DNA of 64,000 nucleotides from FLUQ01 sp031550605 (GCA_031550605.1 JAVBOK010000043.1:62001-126000), one strand, 5' to 3'; counted from the stretch's first letter, positions 53,446-62,993 are shown. A program made the numbers and translations. Notes: generated by a model from the letters alone, not told the origin.

Positions 53446-53495
53446 GGCAAAAATCAAAAGCCCTCTCCCGCCGGCCGCGCTGCACGAGAGAGGGC
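53446..53495 (-). terminator. Terminator of sucCD
   Basis: GCCCTCTC (53460-53467) pairs with GAGAGGGC (53488-53495); on the minus strand TTTTGATTTTTG follows. It lies 57 bases past the sucD stop. Confidence 0.85.
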
Positions 53496-53551
53496 GAAAA
53501 CGGCCCGCCCGGCCGGAGCAATTGACGCTTTCCCGCGTACAACGCCCAGGA

Positions 53552-54424
53552 TCAGCGCAAACGTTTTTTTACCGTAACTCCGAGGTCCGCCAGCGATTCC
53601 ACATAGGTGATGCCCGCATCCTTCAAAGCGGCTATTTTTTCTTCCGGGCTGCTGGCTTTGCCGGATATCACCGCGCCCGCATGGCCCATGGACCGCCCCG
53701 CCGGGGCGCTGCGGCCGGCGATAAACGCGAACACGGGTTTCCCGAATTCCTTCTTGATGTACGCTGCGGCGTCCTGCTCCGCCTGGCCGCCGATTTCGCC
53801 GATCATGACCACCGCCTCGGTGCCGGAATCATCGTTGAACAGGCGCAGCACATCCAGAAAGGAAGTGCCTATCAGGGGGTCGCCGCCGATGCCCACGCAG
53901 GTGCTTTGCCCCAGGCCCACGGCGGTCAGCTGGCTGACGGCTTCATAGGTCAGGGTGCCGCTGCGCGAAACCACGCCCACGGTGCCGGGTTTATGGATAT
54001 GGGCGGGCATGATGCCCAGCTTGCACTCGCCGGGGGTGATGACGCCCGGACAGTTGGGGCCCAGCAGGCGCACGCCGGGGTATTCATCCAGCGCATGCAT
54101 GGCCCGCACCATGTCCAGAACCGGTATCCCTTCGGTAATGCAGACGATGAAGGCGATGCCGGCGGCGGCGGCTTCAACGATGGCATCGGCGGCGGCGGGC
54201 GGCGGCACGAAGATGACGGAAGCGTTGGCGCCGGTTTTTGCCGCGGCTTCCGCCATGGAATCGAAAACCGGCAGGTCCAGGACCGTCTGCCCGCCTTTGC
54301 CCGGCGTGACCCCGGCCACAACCCGTGTGCCGTATTCCAGCATGCGGGTGCCGTGGAACTGCCCTTCGGCCCCGGTCAGGCCCTGTACAATGACCTTGGT
54401 GCCGGCGTTGACAAGTATGCTCAT
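53552..54424 (-). CDS. sucD: Succinyl-CoA ligase (ADP/GDP-forming) alpha subunit
   Basis: The 290-residue CoA-binding subunit that carries the phospho-histidine in GRSMGHAGAVISG. It interconverts succinyl-CoA and succinate, with nucleotide phosphorylation. N-terminal Rossmann domain VIVQGLTGAEGQFHG; CoA-ligase domain VGIGGDPLIGTSFLDVL. Overlaps sucC by 4 bases (ATGA). Confidence 0.97.
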   Translation of the reverse strand: MSILVNAGTKVIVQGLTGAEGQFHGTRMLEYGTRVVAGVTPGKGGQTVLDLPVFDSMAEAAAKTGANASVIFVPPPAAADAIVEAAAAGIAFIVCITEGIPVLDMVRAMHALDEYPGVRLLGPNCPGVITPGECKLGIMPAHIHKPGTVGVVSRSGTLTYEAVSQLTAVGLGQSTCVGIGGDPLIGTSFLDVLRLFNDDSGTEAVVMIGEIGGQAEQDAAAYIKKEFGKPVFAFIAGRSAPAGRSMGHAGAVISGKASSPEEKIAALKDAGITYVESLADLGVTVKKRLR

Positions 54425-55605
54425 TGCTGCCTCCTCGGGGTCGTTTTCTTCGCGATGGCCTCCAGATGGGGGATGGCTTCACCCAGTGTATCCAGCACCG
54501 TGACGGCCAGGCCGGAAGCGCCCAGAATCGCCCTGCCCTCTTCCGCGTTGGTGCCTACCATGCGCATAACGATGGGCACGGGGCTGGCCTTGCCTGCCAG
54601 CCCTTGCAGCAGGCCGCGGGCCAGGATGTCGCAACGCAGGATGCCGCCGAAGATGTTGATGAAAATGGCCTCGACCCCGGGATCGGCCAGAATCAGCCTG
54701 ACCCCTTCCGCGATCATGGTTTCGCTGGCGCCCCCGGAAACATCAAGAAAATTCGCTGGCTTGCCGCCGACCTGCTGGATGATGTCCATGGTGGTCATGG
54801 CCAGACCCGCGCCGTTGGCCATCATGGCAATGGTGCCGTCCAGCTTGATGAATTTCATGCCCAGGCTGTTCGCATGGTGTTCGTGCGGATCGGTTTCCGT
54901 CAGGTCTTCCAGTTCCTGCAGTTCGGGATGGCGGTACAGCGCGGCGTCGTCAAAGGACATCTTCGCGTCAAGGGCCATCAGGCGCCCGTCCGTGGTCAGG
55001 ACCAGGGGGTTGATCTCCACCAGCGAAGCGTCCAGACCGATGCAGGCCGCATGCATGCTGGCGAACAGCCGCGCGCCTTCGTGCAGCAGCTTGCCGGAAA
55101 GCCCGAGGCCCAGCGCCAGCTTGCGGGCCTCAAACCCGTGCAGGCCGAAACGGGGATCCACAAAGACCTTGATGATGCTTTCGGGGTGGCGTTCCGCAAC
55201 CTCTTCGATGTCCATGCCGCCCTGACTGCTGACCATCAGGCACAGGCGGCGGCTGGCCCGGTCGAGAGTGACGCCTGCGTAAAATTCTCTGGCTATGGGC
55301 GCAACCTCTTCCACCAGCAGGGCATGCACCGCCTTGCCTTTGGGGCCGGTCTGGGGGGTGACCAGGGTCGCGCCCATCAACGCTTCCGCGGCGTTGCGGG
55401 CCGCATCCAGGTTTTCGACGACCTTCACGCCGCCGGCCTTGCCTCTGCCGCCCGCGTGGATCTGGGCTTTCACCACCAGTTTGCCGGGAGCCAAGGCGGA
55501 CGCGGCGTCGCACAGCTCCGGAACGGAGCGTCCCGCAACGCCTTTGGGCGTGGGCACACCGAAGCGGCGCAGCAGTTCCTTAGCCTGGTATTCATGGATA
55601 TTCAT
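54421..55605 (-). CDS. sucC: Succinyl-CoA ligase beta subunit
   Basis: The 394-residue ATP-grasp subunit (MNIHEYQAKELLRRFGVPTPKG; VKAQIHAGGRGKAGGVKV; GGASETMIAEGVRLIL). With sucD and the upstream kor genes it forms a 2-oxoglutarate-to-succinate module. The gap to korC is 154 bases and contains a palindrome, so it may be transcribed from its own promoter. Confidence 0.97.
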   Translation of the reverse strand: MNIHEYQAKELLRRFGVPTPKGVAGRSVPELCDAASALAPGKLVVKAQIHAGGRGKAGGVKVVENLDAARNAAEALMGATLVTPQTGPKGKAVHALLVEEVAPIAREFYAGVTLDRASRRLCLMVSSQGGMDIEEVAERHPESIIKVFVDPRFGLHGFEARKLALGLGLSGKLLHEGARLFASMHAACIGLDASLVEINPLVLTTDGRLMALDAKMSFDDAALYRHPELQELEDLTETDPHEHHANSLGMKFIKLDGTIAMMANGAGLAMTTMDIIQQVGGKPANFLDVSGGASETMIAEGVRLILADPGVEAIFINIFGGILRCDILARGLLQGLAGKASPVPIVMRMVGTNAEEGRAILGASGLAVTVLDTLGEAIPHLEAIAKKTTPRRQQ

Positions 55606-55734
55606 GCGTACCTCACCAAGTTTGAAAGGTTGGGAACCGTCCCCAGGGGATCTCTGTCGAGCGGAGAAGCATCGGCGGCGAAACGTCTCCGCTCCTGATG
55701 CAAGGCGCGAAGAGGGTGCGGTTCCCCAAAGGGT

Positions 55735-55761
55735 CCGGGGGACGAAGTCCCCCGGAGGATC
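55735..55761. repeat. Palindromic repeat between korC and sucC
   Basis: CCGGGGGAC-GAA-GTCCCCCGG, a 9-bp perfect stem at 55735-55755, with GGAGGATC following. The same GGGGGAC/GTCCCCC and CCGGAGGATC units occur at 2001-2026. It begins at the end of korC on the minus strand, so it could act as a transcript 3' boundary. Confidence 0.65.
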
Positions 55762-56302
55762 AGGCGCAGGCGCGGGCGAGAGTAAGGCCGAGTTTCAGTG
55801 CCTTCTTGTTGTTTTCATGAAAAGCGGGGGCAAAACGCTGGGCCAGCGTTTTTTCCACCGCCTGCATTGTAAGCACTTTCGTCAGTTCAACCAGAGCGCC
55901 CAGCACGCAGATGTTGAACACCTGGGCTTTGCCTATCTCGCCCATAACCGAGTCGTGCATGGCCAGGGCGTAATGTTCGGCGTCCACGCGTTTGGGCGCG
56001 GCGACCAGATGTTTGTCCGTGATCAGCAAGCCGCCGGGCACCAGGTACTGCAGATAGCGATTCAGCGCTTCCTGGGTCAGGCAGACCAGCACGTTGGCGA
56101 GCTGCACTTTGGGATAATGGATGTCCTTGTCGGAAATGAGCACGTCGCAGCGGGTGGCGCCGCCTCTGGCTTCCGGCCCGTAGGACTGGGACTGGATGGC
56201 TTGCAGATCGGCGTAGAGGACGGCCGTTTCCGCCAGCAAAATGCCCATGGTGATCACCCCTTGGCCGCCGGAGCCGGAAAGTAAAAAGCGGTTTCTGTCC
56301 AT
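55760..56302 (-). CDS. korC: 2-oxoacid:ferredoxin oxidoreductase gamma subunit
   Basis: The 180-residue gamma subunit (FLLSGSGGQGVITMGILLAETAVLYADL, QSYGPEARGGATRCDVLISD). With KorA, KorB and KorD it makes the four-subunit enzyme that oxidises a 2-oxoacid to acyl-CoA and CO2, reducing ferredoxin. The ATG at 56302 has AAGGA 7 bases upstream. The adjacent sucCD points to 2-oxoglutarate as substrate. Confidence 0.94.
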   Translation of the reverse strand: MDRNRFLLSGSGGQGVITMGILLAETAVLYADLQAIQSQSYGPEARGGATRCDVLISDKDIHYPKVQLANVLVCLTQEALNRYLQYLVPGGLLITDKHLVAAPKRVDAEHYALAMHDSVMGEIGKAQVFNICVLGALVELTKVLTMQAVEKTLAQRFAPAFHENNKKALKLGLTLARACA

Positions 56303-56306
56303 ATTC

Positions 56307-57113
56307 TTATCCTTTTTTCGCGCCGGCGCGGGCGATGGTTTCAGCATAGGCTTCACAGTATTCGGGAAGGCTTTCCTCCACAAAGACGCCGCGCGGGATC
56401 AGCGTGGGGTCCGCTTCCAGATTCTTGGAGCCGAGCAGGGCCGTGCGGTCCCTGAAAAATTCCATCATTTGCGGCGCTTCGCCCTGCTTGTTTTTGCGAC
56501 CGAAATACGTCGGGCACTGGGTCATGATTTCCAGCACGGCGAACCCTTTGTGCTCAATTGCTTTACGCATCAGCTTGGCCATTTCCTGCACGTGATAGGT
56601 CGTGGTGCGGGCCACAAAGGTCGCGCCCGCGCCGGAAGCGATCTTGACCACGTCAAAATCGCGATCAATGCTCTGGTACGGGGCCGTGGTGGCCAGAATG
56701 CCCTGGCCGGAAAGGGGCGAATACTGCCCGCCGGTCATGCCGTAGATACGGTTGTTCATGACAAAGGCGGTGATGTTGATATTACGGCGCGCGGCATGGA
56801 TAAAGTGGTTGCCGCCAATCGCCAGCGCGTCGCCGTCGCCCATGGGCACCATAACGGTCAGGGCCGGATTGGTCATCTTGACCCCGGTGGCGAAAGCCAG
56901 CGCCCGGCCGTGCAGGGTGTGCAGGGTGTGGAAATCAAGGTAGCCCGCGATGCGCGCCGAGCAGCCGATGCCGGAAACCGTGACCACGTTGTTGGGATCC
57001 AGGCCCATTTCGGCAGTGGTGCGCACCAGGGTGTTCAGGATGGTGCCGTGGCCGCAGCCGGGGCACCAGATATGCGGAAAGAACCGCTCGCGGATATGTT
57101 TGTGGCCGCTCAT
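56307..57113 (-). CDS. korB: 2-oxoacid:ferredoxin oxidoreductase beta (TPP) subunit
   Basis: The 268-residue thiamine-diphosphate subunit: WCPGCGHG at the start of the domain and GDGDALAIGGNHFIHAARRN plus NNRIYGMTGGQYSP forming the TPP/Mg site. The ATG at 57113 lies 2 bases after the korA stop with GGGGG upstream; a GTG at 57119 is less likely because its spacing is too short. Confidence 0.95.
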   Translation of the reverse strand: MSGHKHIRERFFPHIWCPGCGHGTILNTLVRTTAEMGLDPNNVVTVSGIGCSARIAGYLDFHTLHTLHGRALAFATGVKMTNPALTVMVPMGDGDALAIGGNHFIHAARRNINITAFVMNNRIYGMTGGQYSPLSGQGILATTAPYQSIDRDFDVVKIASGAGATFVARTTTYHVQEMAKLMRKAIEHKGFAVLEIMTQCPTYFGRKNKQGEAPQMMEFFRDRTALLGSKNLEADPTLIPRGVFVEESLPEYCEAYAETIARAGAKKG

Positions 57114-57115
57114 GC

Positions 57116-58264
57116 TCACATCCCCCTTCCGTCAATAACGCGCATAACGCTTTGAATGTCCGCCGGCGTGATCAGGGCGCCGTCCACGCGGTTGGCCAGA
57201 TACACATGCGCCGGCCTGTCCACGGCCGCTTTGACGGAATGGAAGATCTGACCCATGTTCATTTCAACCACAAACACGTTTTTCACGCGGGCAGCTTTTT
57301 CCCGGACCAGTTCCGCCGGGAAGGGCCAGAGGGTCTGCAGTTCAAGCAGGCCGACCCTGTGCCCCTTGGACCGGAAGTTGACCGTCTGCTGCAGGGCGCT
57401 TCTGGCGGAAGAGCCGTACGAGACAAGCAGCGTTTCCGCGTCATCCAGAAAGTATTCCTTCCAGCGCGCCAGCTCCAGGTGATTCTGCTCGATTTTGTCG
57501 ATCAGGCGATGCAGGGTCTTTTTGACCGTTTCCTGGTTTTCCGTAGGGAAGCCCCAGATGTCGTGGAACAAACCGGTCACGTTATAGCGGTGCGGCCCGC
57601 CGAAATCGGACATGGGCAGCCGGCCGTCCTCGCGCGGCAGATACGGGTGGTAATCGGTGCCCGGCTTGATCGTGGTGTACAGCCTCTCTTCCACATGCAG
57701 TTCGCCCTTTGCGGGGATGACCAGCTTTTCACGCATGTGGCCGACCACTTCATCCAGCAGCAGAACCACCGGGGTGCGGTAGCGTTCGGCCATGTTGAAC
57801 GCCTCCACCGTCATGGAAAAGACGTCCTGAATGCCGGATGCGGTCAGAGCCACGATGGCGTGGTCGCCGTGGGTGCCCCAGCGGGCCTGCATCACGTCGC
57901 CCTGCGACACTTTCGTCGGCAGCCCCGTAGACGGGCCGCCGCGCATGACCGACACGATCACGCAGGGTACCTCCGCGATGACCGCGTAGCCCAGCGCTTC
58001 CTGCATCAGCGAAAAGCCGGGGCCGGAAGTCGCGGTCATGGTCTTGGCCCCGGCCAGAGCCCCGCCGATGATGGCGCACATGGACGCGATCTCGTCTTCC
58101 ATCTGGATGAACTTGCCGCCCCGTTCGGGCAGCGCTCCGGCCAGAATTTCCGCGATTTCGGTGGACGGGGTGATGGGGTACCCCGCAAAGAATCCCAAGC
58201 CGGCGTACAGCGCGGCTTCCGCACAGGCGGCGTTGCCCTGGACGAATTGCACATTCTTGCTCAT
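57116..58264 (-). CDS. korA: 2-oxoacid:ferredoxin oxidoreductase alpha subunit
   Basis: The 382-residue alpha subunit (QGNAACAEAALYAGLGFFAGYPITPSTEIAE; TATSGPGFSLMQEALGYA; SVMRGGPSTGLPTKVSQGD). Combines the pyrimidine-binding and CoA-handling domains. AGGAGG lies 5 bases before the ATG at 58264. The korD stop is 8 bases upstream. Confidence 0.96.
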   Translation of the reverse strand: MSKNVQFVQGNAACAEAALYAGLGFFAGYPITPSTEIAEILAGALPERGGKFIQMEDEIASMCAIIGGALAGAKTMTATSGPGFSLMQEALGYAVIAEVPCVIVSVMRGGPSTGLPTKVSQGDVMQARWGTHGDHAIVALTASGIQDVFSMTVEAFNMAERYRTPVVLLLDEVVGHMREKLVIPAKGELHVEERLYTTIKPGTDYHPYLPREDGRLPMSDFGGPHRYNVTGLFHDIWGFPTENQETVKKTLHRLIDKIEQNHLELARWKEYFLDDAETLLVSYGSSARSALQQTVNFRSKGHRVGLLELQTLWPFPAELVREKAARVKNVFVVEMNMGQIFHSVKAAVDRPAHVYLANRVDGALITPADIQSVMRVIDGRGM

Positions 58265-58272
58265 GGCGCCTC

Positions 58273-58521
58273 CTATGCCTTTTTCCACGCTTTATCCGGG
58301 GCCACGCAGGCATCCCCGGGGACGTCGTCCGCATCCCGGACCTCAATGGCCAGATCGGGGCAACGCAGTTCGCACAATTTACAGTAAATGCATTTTTCAA
58401 GGTCTTTCGCATAGACCTTGCCGTCATCGTCAATATCGAGCACCTGCTTGGGGCAGAACGTCACGCACACGCGACACCCCTTGCACCACTGACGCTGGAT
58501 TACGAGTGTTTTCTTTTGCAT
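58273..58521 (-). CDS. korD: 2-oxoacid:ferredoxin oxidoreductase delta (ferredoxin-like) subunit
   Basis: An 82-residue protein with two [4Fe-4S] motifs, CKGCRVCVTFCP and CIYCKLCELRCP, which passes electrons from the TPP site to external ferredoxin. First gene of korDABC. Confidence 0.95.
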   Translation of the reverse strand: MQKKTLVIQRQWCKGCRVCVTFCPKQVLDIDDDGKVYAKDLEKCIYCKLCELRCPDLAIEVRDADDVPGDACVAPDKAWKKA

Positions 58522-58970
58522 GCCTTACCCTTTTTGTGTCGCCCCGTTTTTCGGAGCATTGTCCGTCACGCCGCCGCGCGGCAGTCAAGTGGAATTGTCC
58601 CCTTATACACCGGACTGCCCGCGCTAGGCAATCAGGCGCGTCACTTTCCGCCAGCATAGCCGCCCGCGGAAAAAGTGCAACGCTGTCAACGGATATCGTT
58701 GCTGTCCGGCCGAACAACGGCTTTTCGCGACGAATGGCGCGAGGCCGACCGGAAAAGGCTCTGCATTTTTTTCCGCGCTCCCGACCGGAAGCCGATGGGG
58801 CGAAAGGCGCCCGCCTCTTCACGCGCAGGCCGGTTTTGCAAAACCGGCCATTGCCGCCGGTTGTCAGCCGGACCGCACTGAAGTATTCACGCAACAACAG
58901 AAAACCAGGGAAAACGGGCCATTTTTTCAAAAGCCTCCGTCCCGGCAGGGCGGCGCCAACAACCCGCAAA
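58522..58970. other. 449-base noncoding gap between glnN and korD
   Basis: Contains the korD promoter region (not resolved) and a perfect 22-base palindrome at 58828-58849. No gene was recognised; open frames crossing it lack ribosome-binding sites and family resemblance. Confidence 0.5.
58828..58849. promoter_or_regulatory. Perfect 22-base palindrome, possible operator or terminator
   Basis: GGCCGGTTTTG and its complement, without a loop base. It lies 122 bases downstream of the glnN stop and about 307 bases upstream of korD. It could be a dimeric-regulator site or a terminator stem; the sequence does not decide. Confidence 0.4.
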
Positions 58971-61172
58971 TCAATATATCCAGAGCATTTCGCGATATTT
59001 CGGCAACGGCCAGAGCGTATCGTCCACCAGCAACTCAAGCGCGTCCGCTTCTTCACGGCAGGCGGCCATGGCCGGAACCAGCAGTTTGCGGCAGCTTCCG
59101 GCCGTCTTTTCCGGCGCGTGCGGCAATTTTTCGATTTTCAACAGCGCTTTTTCCAGTTCATCCAGCCGGCGCATAAGGGCGTCAATATGTTTGCTCACTC
59201 TGAGCAGCAACGTTTTTTGCCCCGTCGCGCAGTTTTTGCCGAGGCATTCCTCCAGATCGTCGACGGTTTCCGCAAGAACGCGCTGATAGGCGAACACCGC
59301 CGGCAAAATGATGGTCCGGCCCATATCCAGAGCGACCCGGCCTTCAATGCGCACGGTGGTGGCGTAGCTTTCGAACAGAATGTCCGAACGTGACACGATT
59401 TCCCGTTCTGACAGTACGCCATACCGGTTGAACAGCTCCATGCTTTCCCTGTCCGTAAAATGTTCCAGGGCGGAAACGGTGTCCGGATAATTGGGCAGGC
59501 CGCGTTTGGCCGCTTCCACGGGCCATTCGGCCGCATAGTTGTCACCGTTGAAAACCACGGGCATGTGCTTGGAAAATTCTTTCTGCAGCAGTTTCTGCAC
59601 GGCGTCGTGCAGCGCTTCGCCCCCGGCCGCGGCCGTTTCCAGTTCCGTGGCGAAATGATCCAGGGCGGCGGTCATGGCGGTATTGATCACAAAGACCATG
59701 GGCGCCGTGGATTGCGACGCGCCGACGGCCCGGAACTCGAACTTGTTGCCGGTGAACGCCACGGGGGACGTGCGGTTTCTGTCCGTGGCGTCGCGCGGCA
59801 GAGGCGGCAGGGATGTTACCCCGATGCGCATGACCTCGCCGGACCGTTTTTTCTGGGATTTGCCCTTGACGATCCCTTCCACCACATCGGTCAGTTGTGA
59901 CCCCAGATAAATGGAAAAAATGGCCGGAGGCGCTTCGAACCCGCCCAGTCGGTGGTCGTTGCCCGCGCCCACGGTGCCCAGCCGCAGCATGGACGCATGG
60001 CGATGCACGGCCCGGACCATGGCCGCGAGAAAGACCAGAAACTGGGCGTTCTCGCGCGGGGTATCGCCCGGGTCCAGCAAATTGTTGCCCTGTGAATCGG
60101 ATAGAGACCAGTTGCAGTGCTTGCCGCTGCCGTTGATGCCCTTGAACGGTTTTTCATGCAGCAGACAGATCAGCCCGTGGTCGCGAGCCGTGCCGCGCAG
60201 CACTTCCATGGTCAGCATGTTGTGGTCGGTGGCGATGTTGGCTTCTTCAAACACCGGAGCCAGTTCGAACTGGGCGGGAGCAGCCTCGTTGTGCCGGGTT
60301 TTGACCGGAATGCCCAGCTTGTACAGACGGTGCTCAAGATCCATCATGAAAGCCAGCACCCGGCCCCGGATGGATCCGTAATAATGGTCCTCCAGTTCCT
60401 GGCCTTTGGGCGGCTTCGCGCCGTACAGCGTGCGCCCCGTATCGATCAGGTCCGGCCTCTGCAGATAGAACTGGCGGTCGACCAGAAAATATTCCTGTTC
60501 CGCGCCCAGGCTGACGCTGACGTGGGTCGAGACCTCGTCGCCGAACAGGCGCAGGATGCGCAGCGTCTGTTTGGAAAGCGCCTCGCCCGAGCGCAGCAGC
60601 GGGGTTTTTCTGTCCAGGCATTCGCCCGTGTACGAACAGTACGCCGTGGGAATGCACAGTGTTCTGCCGTTGTGGCTGTCCTGGATGAATACCGGGGAAC
60701 GCGGATCCCAGACCATGTAGCCCCGCGCCTCGAAAGTCGAGCGGATGCCGCCGGAAGGAAAGGACGAGGCGTCGGATTCGCCCTTGATCAGCATTTTTCC
60801 CGAAAATTCGCAGATGACCTTGCCGTCGCGCGTGGGTTCCAGAAAAGAGTCGTGCTTTTCCGCCGTGGTGCCGGTCATGGGCTGGAACCAGTGGGTATAG
60901 TGGGTGGCGCCCATTTCCACGGCCCATTCCTTCATGGCGTTGGCCACCACATCGGCCACGCTCAGGTCAAGGGGCTGGCCTTCGCGGATGGTTTTCTGCA
61001 GCCGGTTGAACACGTCCTTGGGCAATCGCGCGGCCATCTGGCCCTGATCGAAAACCAAGGAGCCGTAAATGGACTGCAACGGATCGCGGGCATAATCGAT
61101 ATCACGGCGCAGCGGGCGGATCTTGCCGATTTCGGCAATGGCTTTTCTGCGGCCTTTCGCTCTGTCGCTCAT
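58971..61172 (-). CDS. glnN: Glutamine synthetase, type III
   Basis: A 733-residue GSIII, the large form of glutamine synthetase found in Bacteroides and various anaerobes, making glutamine from glutamate, ammonia and ATP. Recognisable motifs: SFPSGGIRSTFEARGYMVWD, GAEQEYFLVD, NEAAPAQFELAP, and GINGSGKHCNWS near residue 345; N-terminal GSIII domain about 1-200. The ATG at 61172 has only a weak Shine-Dalgarno. Its location next to korDABC puts ammonia assimilation beside 2-oxoglutarate metabolism. Confidence 0.95.
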   Translation of the reverse strand: MSDRAKGRRKAIAEIGKIRPLRRDIDYARDPLQSIYGSLVFDQGQMAARLPKDVFNRLQKTIREGQPLDLSVADVVANAMKEWAVEMGATHYTHWFQPMTGTTAEKHDSFLEPTRDGKVICEFSGKMLIKGESDASSFPSGGIRSTFEARGYMVWDPRSPVFIQDSHNGRTLCIPTAYCSYTGECLDRKTPLLRSGEALSKQTLRILRLFGDEVSTHVSVSLGAEQEYFLVDRQFYLQRPDLIDTGRTLYGAKPPKGQELEDHYYGSIRGRVLAFMMDLEHRLYKLGIPVKTRHNEAAPAQFELAPVFEEANIATDHNMLTMEVLRGTARDHGLICLLHEKPFKGINGSGKHCNWSLSDSQGNNLLDPGDTPRENAQFLVFLAAMVRAVHRHASMLRLGTVGAGNDHRLGGFEAPPAIFSIYLGSQLTDVVEGIVKGKSQKKRSGEVMRIGVTSLPPLPRDATDRNRTSPVAFTGNKFEFRAVGASQSTAPMVFVINTAMTAALDHFATELETAAAGGEALHDAVQKLLQKEFSKHMPVVFNGDNYAAEWPVEAAKRGLPNYPDTVSALEHFTDRESMELFNRYGVLSEREIVSRSDILFESYATTVRIEGRVALDMGRTIILPAVFAYQRVLAETVDDLEECLGKNCATGQKTLLLRVSKHIDALMRRLDELEKALLKIEKLPHAPEKTAGSCRKLLVPAMAACREEADALELLVDDTLWPLPKYREMLWIY

Positions 61173-61295
61173 GGAGAACTCACTTTAGCCGCAATGCGGC
61201 GCATTACAAGAAAGATAGCTCTTCATATCCCGGCCCGCGGACCTCGTAAAGTCCCGGCCCCAAACCGACGACAGGCGCATTTCGCGCGGTTTCGC

Positions 61296-62993
61296 TCAGG
61301 CCGCGTTGTAACGGTTCATGAAGGCCAGTTCCGCATCCGCCGTGCCGATCAGGATCAATTCGTCCGTTTCACTGATGGGGGCCGCGGGATCGGGCGGAAT
61401 CTTCATGCCCGCTTCCGTGTGCACGGCCACCACGTTGCACTGCGTTTCGCTGCGGATGTCGCTGTCGCGCAGGGATATGCCGTGCAGCGAAGCGGGGGCC
61501 TTGACCCGGAAAATGTTCAGCCCTTCCGTCAGCATGAAAACCCTGCCCGGCCGCAACAGGTTGGTTATGGTGTTGGCCGCCATGCTGGCGTGGGACATGA
61601 CCAAGTTGGCCCCGGCGCTGTACAGCGACGCAACGTTGCGGTCCAGCGTGGCCCTGCTGATGATCTGGATGTCCGGCCGCAGCTTGCGGCAGTAGATGGT
61701 CAGGTAGATATTCAAGTCGTCGTTGTGCGTGGTGACAAGGACCGTGTGGATGGAGTCGATGCCCGCCTTGCGCAGAGTTTCCAGATCCGCCGCACTGCCC
61801 GCGATGAACCGGGGGTCGTTTTTGGGAATGCGGCCGGGGTTCTTTTCCACCAGCCGGAAGGGAATGCGCCGCCCCTCCAGCGCGTCGGCCACGGCCAGCC
61901 CCACTCTGCCCCCGCCCAGGATCAGCGCCGGGCTTTCTTCCGATTCGCCGTCACGGGCCAGGTGCGCGTCAAAACGGTCCAGCAGGTCGGCCGTTCCCGC
62001 CAGCAACAGCACGGCGCCGGCTTCGATCACCGTGTGGGGCATGGCCGGGCGGTATTCCTTGCCGTGCCAGATGCCGACCACGGTCAGTCCGAAGGCGCCG
62101 CGCAGGTCGGTGTCCTTCAGGGCCTTGCCCACATAGGGCGTATTCTGGGCCGGGGCTTCGGCAATGCACAAATTCTCAAAGCGGCCGATGACATTGGATC
62201 GCATGGCCACGCCGAACACCCGGCGGGCCAGAGCTCTGCCCAGCATGCGGGCGAAATGGTAGGTGTGGTTGCAGCCGGCCAGTTCCAGGATATCCAGTGA
62301 ATCCACATGGTCCACGCTGGCCGCCAGCCGCACGGAAGGCGATATTTCGCGCACCGTGGCCGCGATGTTGGTGTTTTTCAGATCGTCATACAGGGCCACG
62401 ACCAGAGCCGCCTGCCCCACCCTGGCCTGTGCGTACGTCTGGGAAGAATCGAGGTCGCCCAGCATGACGGAATAGCGGCGGTCGTAGAGGCTGAGCGCCG
62501 TGGCATAATCCGGCACCAGCTGCACATAGGGGATGGCATACTGACGCAGCCGTTCCACCACGCTGGCGGCGATGCCGTCCATGCCCGCCACGATGACGTG
62601 GCCTCTGGTGCTTTCCGGCAGCTTCGTCGGCACCACGGCCTGGGTCTGGGCTTCCAGCCAGGGGGCGTACACGAAGCGGATGAACGTGAAGGGCATTACC
62701 AGCATGAACAACAACACGCCGGAAAGCAGCACCACGATGCTGAAAATTTTGCCCAGGTCGCTTTCAAAAGTGATGTCGCCGAAACCCAGGGTGGACATGA
62801 CCGTCAGGGTCCAGTACAGCCCGGTAATGGCGGAATAATCGCGCCGCTCCATGACCATGATCACATGGAACAGTGCGCTGTAGATCCCGATCAGCACCAG
62901 CACCAGCAAAGCGAAACGCATCATGAACCGCAGGTTGCGCTTGTTGCTCTCCTGGGCCATGAAAAAAGCCATTTGCGAAAAAATAAATTTCAT
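61296..62993 (-). CDS. Potassium channel with two RCK (TrkA-type) regions
   Basis: A 565-residue membrane protein. Two transmembrane helices flank a K+ filter STLGFGD (67-73), giving a 2TM channel. Two TrkA-N regions follow, HVIVAGMDGIAASVVERL (about 131) and ALILGGGRVGLAVADALEG (about 345), each with a TrkA-C-like domain. In relatives such as MthK the RCK ring gates the pore by ligand binding; the second motif GGGRVG looks able to bind nucleotide, the first (GMDGIA) is degenerate. It precedes the GSIII gene on the same strand. Confidence 0.92.
   Translation of the reverse strand: MKFIFSQMAFFMAQESNKRNLRFMMRFALLVLVLIGIYSALFHVIMVMERRDYSAITGLYWTLTVMSTLGFGDITFESDLGKIFSIVVLLSGVLLFMLVMPFTFIRFVYAPWLEAQTQAVVPTKLPESTRGHVIVAGMDGIAASVVERLRQYAIPYVQLVPDYATALSLYDRRYSVMLGDLDSSQTYAQARVGQAALVVALYDDLKNTNIAATVREISPSVRLAASVDHVDSLDILELAGCNHTYHFARMLGRALARRVFGVAMRSNVIGRFENLCIAEAPAQNTPYVGKALKDTDLRGAFGLTVVGIWHGKEYRPAMPHTVIEAGAVLLLAGTADLLDRFDAHLARDGESEESPALILGGGRVGLAVADALEGRRIPFRLVEKNPGRIPKNDPRFIAGSAADLETLRKAGIDSIHTVLVTTHNDDLNIYLTIYCRKLRPDIQIISRATLDRNVASLYSAGANLVMSHASMAANTITNLLRPGRVFMLTEGLNIFRVKAPASLHGISLRDSDIRSETQCNVVAVHTEAGMKIPPDPAAPISETDELILIGTADAELAFMNRYNAA

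Noticed and set aside
60117..62300. 727-codon plus-strand frame opposite glnN and the K+ channel
   Set aside because: Antisense shadow; both minus-strand genes have clear motifs.
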